DNA of 64,000 bases from Circinella umbellata (taxonomy: Eukaryota; Mucoromycota; Mucoromycetes; Mucorales; Lichtheimiaceae). Under the pieces are notes generated by a model, which saw nothing but the letters and a program-made list of their open reading frames with translations, was not told the origin of the DNA and made no database searches. The DNA is taken from positions 186,001 to 250,000 of the forward strand of contig JAIWNF010000063.1 in NCBI GenBank assembly GCA_025093555.1, in the 5' to 3' direction. Position 1 is the first letter of the stretch. Each line of letters starts with the position of its first letter. This document shows, piece by piece, positions 37,301 to 49,805 of this stretch. The position numbers were made by a program, and so were the translations under genes.

Positions 37301-39370
37301 TATCAAGATGTGGAATATCTCAACTTTAAAGCCGCAGCAAGAGCTTGTGGGTTATTACAAGATGACAATAAATGGGATAGGTGCGTTGCTAAGGCTGTAG
37401 AAATTACAACATTAGCTTCACGACTTCGTGATCTTTTTGGTGCAATTCTTGCTTTCTGCAACATTCTCTCCTCTCGCCATCTTTGGGACACTTATCATAA
37501 TGATATCCCAGCTGAATTTCTTGAAAATCGTCACCGCCAACTACAGCTTGAGTCTGGTCAGCAGCATGTTGAACTTTTAGAAGAAGATATCGCAGCAGCC
37601 CATCTGCGAGCATTAGAAGGATTATCGTCTTTATTACCCCAGTATGGACGCTCATTGGCCAAATTTACTGATATGCTTCAATTACCACTTCAAGAACAAG
37701 GAACTAGGCAACATACTTATGATCGACTTCTCAAGGAAAAAACTCGATATAATCGTGTTCAGCTTGGAAATAATGTAAGGCGTGCTGAACCAGATTTCAA
37801 TAAAGCACAGAGGAGAGCATAGAATCAAGTCACTCAGGCAATTGAAGATACCCAATATGCATCAATCCCTGTACCAGAGAATGGTAGATTTTTTTTACAT
37901 GATGGACTTGGAGGAACTGGAAAGACATTCGTATACAATGTACTATTAGCAAATGTTCGCTCCAATGGTGGTATTGCTATTCCTGTGCTTCATCCGGTAT
38001 TGCTGCAACTTTGCTACGTGGTGGTCGTACAGCACATAGTCGTTTTGGTCTTCCTTTGGATCTCAATGCAGATACCATTTGTAATATTCGAGTTAATAGT
38101 CCTCAAACACAAATACTCAGTGAAGCAAGATTAATTATCTGGGACGAAGCACCAATGTGCCACATGTTCGCATTCGAGGCGGTTGATCGGTTGCTGAGGG
38201 AGATTATGAGTATTAATGACCACCAGCTACTCCATGTTCCATTTGGTGGAAAGCCTGTTGTTATAGGTGGTGATTTTCGCCAAACTCTTCCTATTGTAAC
38301 CAAAGGCACAAAAGCAGATTTCCTTAATGCATCCTTGACCAACTCTTACCTTTTTCAAAACAACATTGTTCATCAACTTCGTCTCACCCAAAATATGCGT
38401 CTTCAACAAAGCTCTGATCCAGCAATTGCTACCCAACTTCAGCAATTTGCTGAATATCTTTTACGCATAGGTGAACGAAGGGAACCAGGGACAACTACTC
38501 CTGATTCTGATGCCGTCACTATTGATTTGCCTCGCGAATCATATATCACAAGTAGCAGTCTCACATCTGTTGTACGAGCTGCTTATCCCAATTTAGAGGG
38601 AAATTATAATAATCGCGATTATATGACAGGTTGTGCTATTTTAGCACCTTACAATGACGACGTCCGTGAACTTGATAATGCGGTACATTCTATTTTCCCC
38701 GGGGACTCATATGAATACCTTTCTTCTAATACCATCGTTGACTTTGAGGCATTTGCAGCGATTCATCTGCCCGAATATTTAAACACAATTCCATTAAGCA
38801 ACTATCCTTCGCATTAACTATCGCTTAAACTACATCAGCCAATTATGCTACTTCGTAATATCAATCCTCAAAAGGGTTTATGCAATGGAACACGCTTAAT
38901 ATGTCGAAATTGTTTGCCTCATGTTATTGAAGCTAAAATTTCCCAAGAAGATTTTGCAGGTATTATATAACTTCTCTTTTTTAAACATTATTAATGTTCT
39001 ATAAAATACGTAGCTTATATATCTGTGGTTTTTAATGCTATTATTTAGGTGAAATCGTCTACATTCCTCGTATAACTCTATATTCTAAAGACAACGATCT
39101 TCCATTTAAACTATGTCGCCGCCAATTTCCTGCTGTTCCTGGGTTCGCGATGACTATTACAAATCACAAGTCAAGCATATGATCGCACTATACTTTGTCT
39201 ATTTACTCATGGCCAACTATATGTAGATTATCCCGAGTACGCACACCAGACTCGCTCTCTATTTTTCTTCTTTCTCCTTCTCCATCTTCTACAGAACAAT
39301 CTTCTCCACCTCAAACAGCCAATATAGTTTACCAACAAGCTTTCTCTAATCTGCATATCTAATAAATAAC
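34380..39370 (+). mobile_element. Helitron (rolling-circle) transposon, inactive
   Basis: A plus-strand Rep-helicase coding region is recognisable over about 5 kb but is broken by stops and frameshifts. Helitrons transpose by a HUH nuclease nick and PIF1-type unwinding. The 5' TC and 3' hairpin-CTRR ends could not be fixed, so the boundaries are approximate. Two GT-AG introns inside the Rep frame (34452-34520 and about 35138-35223) suggest that the ancestral ORF was spliced by the host. Confidence 0.85.
34521..39330 (+). pseudogene. Helitron Rep/helicase, multiply disrupted
   Basis: Order of remains: an Arg/Gly-rich N-terminus (34530-34620); a Helitron N-domain (34810-35340) with IYDTEKQLAIRQSVFP; the Rep nuclease (36039-37000) with ITITCNPECPEI, the HUH metal site in GLPHAHIVLIL, and the tyrosine motif KAVKYLYKYIYK; then the helicase (37300-39170) with Walker A GLGGTGKTF (about 37903-37930), Walker B LIIWDEAPM (about 38130-38157), GGDFRQTLPIV and QNMRLQ. 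Frame changes occur near 36360, 37240-37310, 37820-38010 and 38817. Stops at about 35368 and 37240 also break it. All catalytic residues I looked for are still readable. Confidence 0.85.
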
Positions 39371-39525
39371 TTGAGCTTAGTGTCTTAATAATGGTACTTC
39401 TAAAAGAGACATTAACAATTAGTTAATAAACTAAAAACTGGAATTTTTTTTGCTTTTATAATTTCATAGGAAAAAACATTAGTATCACAAATAGTATTAT
39501 TTAGAAATATTTTATTGAATTAGGA

Positions 39526-39610
39526 TGGGGGTCTGGGGGCTTGCCCCCAACGAGCCTCCAAACCGCAGCTCCGGGGGGGGGTTGACTCGAAGCGAAGCAG
39601 ATGGGCTCAA
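39526..39610. repeat. GC-rich palindromic block in AT-rich DNA
   Basis: GGGGGTCTGGGGGCTTGCCCCC contains a 6-bp stem (39535-39540 with 39543-39548, loop TT). It is followed by CTCCGGGGGGGGG and GAAGCGAAGC. The composition is unlike anything nearby. It could be a mobile GC cluster or a transposon end. Confidence 0.6.
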
Positions 39611-40139
39611 TCCACGAAGGTGCGAAGGTGAAGAAAGCTTGTCTATTACATAATAGCTCATATTTGATCAACCTCCTATTATACGCTCACCTGTTTTTAC
39701 TTCTAATAGTAAGCTGCATATAATGAACCTGTAGATTGATTCAAAGTTTAATCTTCACGTCTTTTTGAAATTGGGCACATGCTACTGATATTTTACACTC
39801 TATTGAGTAAAACTCTTTTTTATAGACGACATTCAAATCTTGATGGAGTTCTGATATATGCTTGTTTTGATACAGTAATTCATTTCCTGCTTTTTTTGAA
39901 GCAACATCATCTATACGTAACAATACAACTGGTGTTAATTTCTTTAGAAACTATCATTATACATTTCTTAGAATATAATTTTACGTATCAGCGAAAATGA
40001 CCTTTTGGAAGCTACTCAACATGTCAACAAGGGATGGAGAATACAGAAGTCATACTGTATAGCATCATGAAAATTCTTAAACAACAATGCTTGCAATGAG
40101 TGAGTGAAAAATACTTCAGGGGGCTAATATAGTATGTTA

Positions 40140-41190
40140 ACGAGCCAATGTCTTGCTACTTTACGTCAAGTACGAGAAATATTGACAGAACGTGGGCCTG
40201 ATGGTGAATATGTACGTACTAACATTTGAAGAGGCTCTTGTCACATGTTCAAAGCTCAAACAGTTGATATGTTCTGCTCAAGACAATATACAACTTGGTA
40301 AAAGAAAAGCGAGTCGTTTTCCATTCTTTTTTTTATCTTTTTCATTTATACTTGCACATATTACCAGAAGATCATCTCAAATACAAAAAATTCGAACATG
40401 TATCACTTGTATATTCAATGATGTAATAAAAAATTGCCACCGAATGTGATCAAGAGATATTACCCAAATCTCAAAACTTGCGCTAAATGGTGGATGACAC
40501 GACGTTTTTTTTTTTTCACTGAGTCCTCGTCGAAATATGGATGGAATAAAAGTTAAAAATAATTGTGGACATCAGCAGCAGGAACAACAACAACAGCATG
40601 GTAAACTTTGTTATGTAGATATACAAATAGAACAAGATCACATCGGCGGAAAACAAAAAATTGTCTATTTAACGAACAACCATTGAATAAGCCAAAAATA
40701 TTTTTATGTTCTATTACCTTTTGGGATGTACTATCCCTGATTCACACTGGGAACTCCTATAAAAATTTGTTTTTCATTTTGCTGGCATAACAACGATATC
40801 AACATTTACTGTTAGTAAATGTTCAAACACTGAACTACTGGCTAGACTTTAGTTTTACTTCCTATTCTACTAATCATGATGTTGGCGCAGGTTTTTATAT
40901 TACGTAAATTATGTGCTGTCTCCGATGTTAACTTTTCTCAAGATCATATACATCGATTTATGGATAATAGGTTTTTGCAACGGAAGACTTTATTGAAAGT
41001 CATGAAAATTGAAGACTAGTAAGAGCTGATGGGCGGTATGTTGTTAAAATTAACAAAGCTATTTGAATTGAAGGGACTCGGTATGGTGCACTGTAGTAAT
41101 GTAACATGTGATAGATTAAAACAATTTATTCAGCAACTTTCCAAAATGAAGACCCTAGATTATTGATATCTGGATAAAATTCATATTATT
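40140..41190 (+). pseudogene. Possible LRR-like gene relic
   Basis: Short plus-strand segments read like F-box/LRR repeats. Examples are LTFEEALVTCSKLKQLICSA (about 40208-40268) and LLKLTKLFELKGLGMVHCSN followed by TCDRLKQFIQQLSKMKTLDY (about 41040-41165). They sit in changing frames with stops between. The pattern matches the LRR style of fungal F-box proteins but is too broken for a gene model. Confidence 0.35.
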
Positions 41191-41802
41191 ACAGACCAGG
41201 TATTATATATACTAGGTTATTGAATATGGTGGAATATCTTGATTTTGTTGGGATAAATAGAATAGCCAGGACAGGTCGTATAATCCTTGCAACCACGTCA
41301 AAAGATTTGAAACAATTAGGGATCCTCGCTTGTATTGTTTTCACTTTGTTACAAAGGTACTTCGTATTGACTTTTATTTGAATAAAGACACCCTTTTGTT
41401 ACTCAATAAAATACGATAATATTTTACTGTTTATTACTGTTATTGATATTGTTATGATTATTATTGCATGTAGGCTTGATAACTATGTTAGTAGTAGGGG
41501 GCTCAATAACTGTTTTAATAGATGATATATACGTCTTTCCAAGAAGAAATACAATTACACTTTTATAAAATCGGTTGATGTATTGTAACTTACCAATAAG
41601 AATTAATTTAAGCGATTCTCCAGTTATCATATTGACAAACTATGAAGAGAAAAAAGAGACAATAGGTTGCTAGATGGTGTATAAAATTTTCTTTAGACTC
41701 ATCTAAATAATAAGAGACTCAGCTAATAACATAAAAATAAGTCCTACGACTGTAGCTTATACTCCATCTTTTTTAATTAACTATTGTTCACTGATATAAA
41801 CA

Positions 41803-43593
41803 ATGGGTAATTTAACGTTTTTTTATTTTCTAAGTATTAAATTTGATTGTAAAACAAACTCATCCAAAAGCTAAAATTAAAATCAAATGGAAATGTGTTT
41901 ATAGAGTACCAAAAAGCAATGTTAGAGAACCTCATGTCCCAATATGTGGATGTGGATAATAAAGATTTCTGGGACGATAGTGTACGTTTCTATACATGTT
42001 TAAAAAAACTTTTCAATAAAAATAAAAAAGATTCTGACATATTTTTCTTTTTATTATTACTATTAGGTATGTAAGCATTATCTTGTCGATTACTGTCCTT
42101 CTCAATTGTTTACCAATACAAAATCAGATTTGGGTAATAATTTTTTCTATAGAAATCTATAAGCTGAAAATAGTGGTTTATACTTAAGACTAACATAATA
42201 ATGATTAATAAAGGTCCTTGTGATAAGATACATAATGATCGCTTAAAAGAGCGTTATCAAAAAGCTTCTGATAAACAAAAATATCAATATGAAGCAGAAT
42301 TTTATGATTATCTTAACAAACTTGTCAACGATCTTAGTCGTAGAATTCGAAATGGTAAAGGACGATTGAATATTCAAGGCGATGACAAGGTAAAAAAAAT
42401 AGTTTTTATTTCTGCTGTTGAATATATGTTTATTGTGATATATATATACATATATGTGTATTTTCCCTTAGTTGGCTGAAAATCGTAAAGAAGAACGTGA
42501 AGAAAAAATCATCTTGATCGATGTCAAAATCAAAGAAATGTTACAAAAGGTAAGTGTTCTGTTTTTTTTAAGCCATATCATCTTTTTCCCCACTGAATGG
42601 TAGAGATTGAAGAGAGATCTATTAGTGGATATATATATATTTATATAACATAAAAAACCACATTAATCGAACTTGATATTACCAATCCATCAAAAAAAAT
42701 TCTTAATAATAATGAATCACTTAAAAATTCAAAAACTCAACAATCCAACAATCCAACAAATAATGATAATAAAAAAAAGATTGAAGAAGCTGGTGAAGAA
42801 GGACGTGTACAAGAAGCTACAGAATTAACTACTGAAGTCGAGAAACTTCAAGCTGAACTGAGTCAATTAAAAGAGGTAAATAGTATTAAGACACGATTAT
42901 ATAAATAAAAACATGGTCAACTGACAACCCTTTGTAGAATTTGGATGGAAACAAGTCTGAAAAGCGTATGGAGGTAATAATAACAATACCAATGATGATG
43001 ATGAAATAACAGTAAACTTATATGTGGTTATTGGAATTGGCTGAATTATTATTCATCTAGGTTTGTCAAGTCTGTGGCGCATTTCTAGTTACCAATGACT
43101 CTTCGGATCGTTTGGAGGCGCACTACCAGGGTAAGCAACATCAAGGTTATCTTAAAATCCGTGAAACACTTGATCAGATGAAGGTAATGTGAAAACTTTA
43201 CTTTTTTTTTCTTGTCTCCCAACTGCAACAACTGTGTATTAACAATAATAAAACTTTGTAAAGCAGGCTAAATCCTATGGGCGAGACCGAGACTATACAC
43301 GTGCACGTTACGACTACCGCGATCGTCGGGACGTAGGTAGGGATAGAGATTATCGTCGATTTTCCGACCGTGATCGTGGATACCGAGAACGCGATGATTA
43401 TCGTAGTCGTCGTCGTGAAAGTCGTGATCGACGAAGTTTTGGAGGTAACAACATCAATAATAGTAACAGCAATAACGTTGAAGATGATTGGGATCGAGAA
43501 ATGGAACGATATAATAGACGATCTCGTCATCAAGATGAAGAGTATCCACGTCGTTCCCGATCACGTTCACCAAGAAGAAATCGATACGATTAG
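41803..43593 (+). CDS. LUC7: LUC7-like U1 snRNP-associated protein (LUC7L3 type)
   Basis: LUC7 proteins stabilise U1 snRNA pairing at 5' splice sites. Nine exons: 41803-41806, 41905-41981, 42067-42133, 42214-42389, 42472-42549, 42780-42875, 42938-42973, 43061-43183 and 43267-43593, giving 327 residues with all phases matching. The N-terminal zinc finger reads VCKHYLVDYCPSQLFTNTKS then DLGPCDKIH (C-x7-C...C-x3-H). A coiled coil includes EEAGEEGRVQEATELTTEVE. The second finger is VCQVCGAFL...HYQGKQHQGY. The tail is Arg/Ser/Asp rich (RRSRSRSPRR). FTNTKSDLGPC and RRIRNGKGRL fit human LUC7L3 best. The first exon is only ATGG; the acceptor before IEEAG is A-rich, without a pyrimidine tract. Confidence 0.93.
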
Positions 43594-45856
43594 AAATATT
43601 GATCACAACAAAAAAAAGAGTTACCAATTCTTCTCTTTCTTTCTTTCTCTCTCTTTCACTTTCTCTTTCACTTTCTCTTTATATACAAATATACACACGC
43701 ACAAAAAGAAAACTCAAAAACAACCATTTTATGGGAGAAAATTTTTCATTTATATATAATATATATATAACTCAAAAAAAAAATCTTTAGTGAACAAATC
43801 GTAAATAATAAAATCAAGGTATTATACTTTTATTTTCAATATATATTTATATATTCAATGACGCTAAATTCTGTGAAATAAAAGGGGATGAAAGTGGGGA
43901 AGCATTTGGAGCTTATTTTATATTATTCCATTCTTTAATTATTAAAAAATAAAGAAAAACCTGTTAAATCATATACAATATCGCTTAACCATTATCCATA
44001 ATAACTGTGCTTTTCTCTGTTTTATTTAAAATGTCTTCTGTTTATTTTATTTTATTATAATATACAATATACAATCACTATTACCTATACCATAATACAT
44101 ATAGAATTATAAAGTTGTATGTTTGCATCTTTTGTATATGCAATATGCTCCCTGTGAAAAAGGGAAAACAGGGGGAAGGGATTAAGAAGGGGGAAGGACT
44201 GATGAAAGAATAAATAGCCAAATGCAGAACGTGGCTAATTCCTACTTATCATCAAATGGAAAACTGCTAATGAATCCGCATCATTCTGTTTCTCTATCCC
44301 ATACACAGCAATGCAAGAAGAGTCAGGGTGCATAGCAAAGCCTTAGCTAATACGCAACTCTATAGACCGCAACTTTTTCTTATTTCCTTTTCCTTCCATC
44401 TGTAATCGCTCGAACTATGGTATAACATTGCTTTTCAGCTCTTATTTTTTTATTAGCGGTAGAGATTCGATGAACTGGATTACCTTTTGCGCTCTAATGG
44501 CGATTACAACCAAAATTTATATAAACAAGCGACTTTTTATTTTATGTGCATATTACATAACAAGGGTGAGTTCACAAACATTATTGCTCCCAAATAGAAA
44601 AATGGAGCTGTTTGTATTTAACATACGTGAATCTATCAAGAAATCTAAAGGGGGATAATGATAATGTTATGCAATGTACAATGTATGCACAAAGAAGAAC
44701 TTGCTTATTTTGGGGGGAGGTGCTTATGGGGGGGTTGCAAGGGTCACAATCTGGACATGGAATTTCTTTTTGTGTTCCCAGGTCTAGGGTAACTGAGTTT
44801 TATTGAGGCGGATCCCATTGTTTGTTCTACTTGTTTTGGACATGAGCCTTTTTTTTGCCACACCCACCCACATGCTTATAACACAAAAACAATCAACAAT
44901 CAACAAACCCAATTGCTTTTTTGTTTTGTTTTTGAAAGAAAAGAAATATTAATGGGTTCTTTTATTATTTTCACTCAAAGGAGGGAAACAAAAGGATAAG
45001 ATGTATAATGACAAAATTAAAACAAATGAGGCAGTTAAAACTCCCCTTCTTTGCATTAATTGGTTCTTGTTATTGATGTTATTGGGGGCTTATGTACATT
45101 ATTGTACATAACTAAAAGGACTATTCATACAATACATTATTATTATTATTATTATTATTATTGATATTAATATTAGCAACACTACTATTAACATTATTAT
45201 GAAATAGATAAATAATAATAATCAATAATGTAACAACAGAACAACCGGAGCAAAAAAAACATTCCTGTTTTGAATATTAATGATAAAATCACCGGCATAT
45301 TTAAAAAGCATATAATCGATTACATTTAACCACTTTTGCATATTCCTGTGGGTGATTTGATTTTTTTTAACTTGTGATACAAACGGAAGACGAACGATAA
45401 ATTTTTATGCCATGTGCTGGCATCATTTAGTTTATTATTATCTTTCATCATTGATATCGAGCTGTACTTGTTTAAATTTATTTTTTATCAAGCTTTAATC
45501 ATATCCTCTTCATTTTTTTTTTATTTTCTGATTCATATTATCCCGCTTCTTTTTCTTCTAGTTTCTAACAGTTCGTTATTTGCATAGATTCTTATTAAAA
45601 AGTAAAAAAAAAAACCGTAACTTTTTTTATATAAAACACGGCGTATCCTCCTTGCAAAAAAGGGAAAAAACTTCTTTGTCTGGGAGACGAGAGATTCTAA
45701 CCCCCCCCCTTTATCTGTCCCCCTGCCCTTGATTATTTTTCCTTTTTATATTCTTAAAACTTGATTGTCAATCCGATTTCCCTTGTTCTCTTCTTTCTCT
45801 TCTCTTTTCTCTTTTCTTCCGTTAATTTTTTTATTATATTAACAACTTGTACAAAT
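43594..45856. other. Intergenic, no gene seen
   Basis: The stretch holds a CT-rich 3' flank of the LUC7-like gene and TTA/ATT microsatellite runs near 45141-45162. A poly-C/CT-rich stretch near 45700 lies just upstream of the cyclin gene. Open frames at 44428-44806 are unsupported. Confidence 0.5.
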
Positions 45857-47249
45857 ATGAACTCGTCGTGTCGACAACATCCAACCGACCGTTGTCTTTA
45901 TCAAAAATCACAGCAACCGCAACCACGGCACCAACTACGGCGGGAATACGCGTTACCACAACTACATCAGCAACCATATTATTATCATCTACATCAACAG
46001 CAGCATAATCATAGTATTCATCATAATCATCACCATCACCATCACCATCATCATCACCATCATCGACAACAGCTACCAGTTCTTGTCAATATAGACCGAC
46101 GTTTGGCATACGTCGAAGCACTTTTGGGTATGTTATCAATAGTAGTTCTATATTTTGAAGAAAAATCGGACACCCAACCAATCATTTGCTAAGCGCCAAA
46201 AAGAAAAAAATTAAACCAAGTATACCAATATTTGCTTTTTAAATTTAGATATCATGACCAATATGGTGGAAATCATGTGGCGAGGGATATACCAGGATGT
46301 TGGTGAACCGGAGGTCTTTTCCATCGTCTCGATACGATCTTTTATCCGTGAAGTCATGAAACGATCGCATACAACATATGCAACCGCTCAAATTGCCATA
46401 TGTTATTTATTTCAAACACAACAGTCCATACGAAAATCGTTATTAAAAAAAGCAACTACGGTCGATCAGCAAAAGAAAACAAGCTATATTAGCTGCCCAA
46501 GAAGAATGTTTTTAGCTAGTTTAATTGTTGCGTCAAAATATGTTCAAGATAAAACGTATCGTAATTCAGCGTGGGCTTCTATTGCACGAATTCATGTTCA
46601 TCAAGTGAATATGGCGGAGCGTATTTTTCTAGAGTTGTGCGACTACCAACTTTATATGAAGCAGAATGTGTTTGATGATCTGCATCGTTTGCTACGTGAC
46701 TATGTTGCCGATGCTCTGGCCGAACCACCTGTTAATTCTTTATATCACATATCGTTTGCATGGACTCCGGAAATTAGCACTACAGCAACAAATATGTGTC
46801 ATTGCTCTTCTCGAATCACTTCTTCATTATCATCGACAACGACAACGACAACGCCATCGACAATCAACGGCAATAGTAGTAATATTATTAGTGGTATTTT
46901 GCCAGTACAGCAAGAATTATTAATGATGTTACCTTACAGCACCAACAATACTTACAATAATCAGAGAAACAATAGTGGTACAATGACAGTAGCAACAGCA
47001 GTAGCAACTGGTACTACTACGCATACCCCTCAACAATCGCTTCACCAGAACCTTCGTTCTTATACTCCTCAGATGACTTATGCACGTTCAGGTGTAAAAC
47101 GCCCACGAGCAGCAGATAATAATACGCCCGATTTTAATCAACAACAACAATACCAACAACCGAATAAACGTTGCAAATCTCAGACTCCTCCATGCTTGCT
47201 CCGACCTGCTCGAACACAATTTGTCCTAGGCCATGCGCCATGTATTTAA
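45857..47249 (+). CDS. Pho85-type (PCL-like) cyclin
   Basis: PCL-type cyclins activate Pho85/CDK5-class kinases in nutrient and cell-cycle signalling. Exon 1 is 45857-46127 and exon 2 is 46249-47249, giving 423 residues. The intron has a GTATGT donor and a TTTAG acceptor and joins VEALL to DIMTNMVEIMW in frame. The N-terminus is Gln/His rich with a run of more than ten His residues. The cyclin box (about 90-215) shows FIREVMKRSHTTYATAQIAI, CPRRMFLASLIVASKYVQD then KTYRNSAWASI, and NMAERIFLELCDYQLY, the pattern of PCL/CLG1 cyclins. The C-terminus is Ser/Thr/Asn rich and probably disordered. The start is the ATG at 45857; an open frame extends further upstream without another convincing ATG. 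Confidence 0.88.
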
Positions 47250-47790
47250 AACATAATATCAGCAACACATAGAAAAAATCGTCTTAAAACTTGTGTACTT
47301 TCTCGCACTATTAATCATTATCAAACACTTTTTATTCATTCATTCATTCGCTTATTCGCTTATTCTCAACTTTTTTTTGCATATATTTCTTTTGATTCAT
47401 CTTTCTCACCCCCCCTCACCCTCCACAATCACGTTCATATACATTAACATTTAAACAATAATATATATATATACAACATACCTTTTCTTTACTTTGTTTG
47501 CTAAATACTTTCCTTTATAATTTGTAGAATAATGAAAATAATGAAAATAATAATAATAATTACGGGTCAGTATTTTTCTTTTTGCCAATCTATGTGGTAT
47601 CACACATATGCTTAATAAAAGATCGGCGTCATACATCCATTTGAACGACCATGTGGTTTTTTTTGACAATTTTTTTGTCTCCGTTAAGCTGAGTTCTTGA
47701 CACATCTCTCACATACAAGGCCTTTGTTGAAACTCAATTTTTTTTTTATTTTCTCTCCCTTTCTTGTCTCGTACACCCTATAATTTAAAT
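47250..47790. other. Intergenic
   Basis: A T/C-rich and microsatellite-rich spacer between the cyclin and UMP kinase genes. Nothing supported was found. Confidence 0.5.
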
Positions 47791-49491
<1,701 letters not shown>

Positions 49492-49805
49492 ATTAATTTA
49501 TTGTAATAACTGAAAAAAGTATAGATAGAATTATCATTCTCTCGTCTAGATAATGTACATAATCACATAGTGCATTGTTGTTGTTATTATTATTATCGTT
49601 ATCGTTATTAACATTATTTATTGATTTCTATTATTGATGTGTTTTTTGCCTTTTTATTTTTTTCCTGTTGTTTTTGTTTGACTTTTCTCTTTTTAGATGC
49701 TTCAATCAATGCCCTATAATATTGGTAAATCAATTCACGTTATTAATCCATTATATAATCACTATTCCTATGTAAACTTCGTTTCTTTCTAACTCAGCAA
49801 TGGGC

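Noticed and set aside
43198..43533. Minus-strand Thr/Ile/Val-rich ORF
   Set aside because: Antisense of the Arg/Ser-rich tail of the LUC7-like gene.
44428..44806. Two plus-strand ORFs between LUC7-like and cyclin genes
   Set aside because: Short, no family, no convincing splice sites or codon bias.
46666..46923. ORF in a second frame inside the cyclin gene
   Set aside because: Overlaps the cyclin box frame, which has clear homology; the alternative frame is a shadow.
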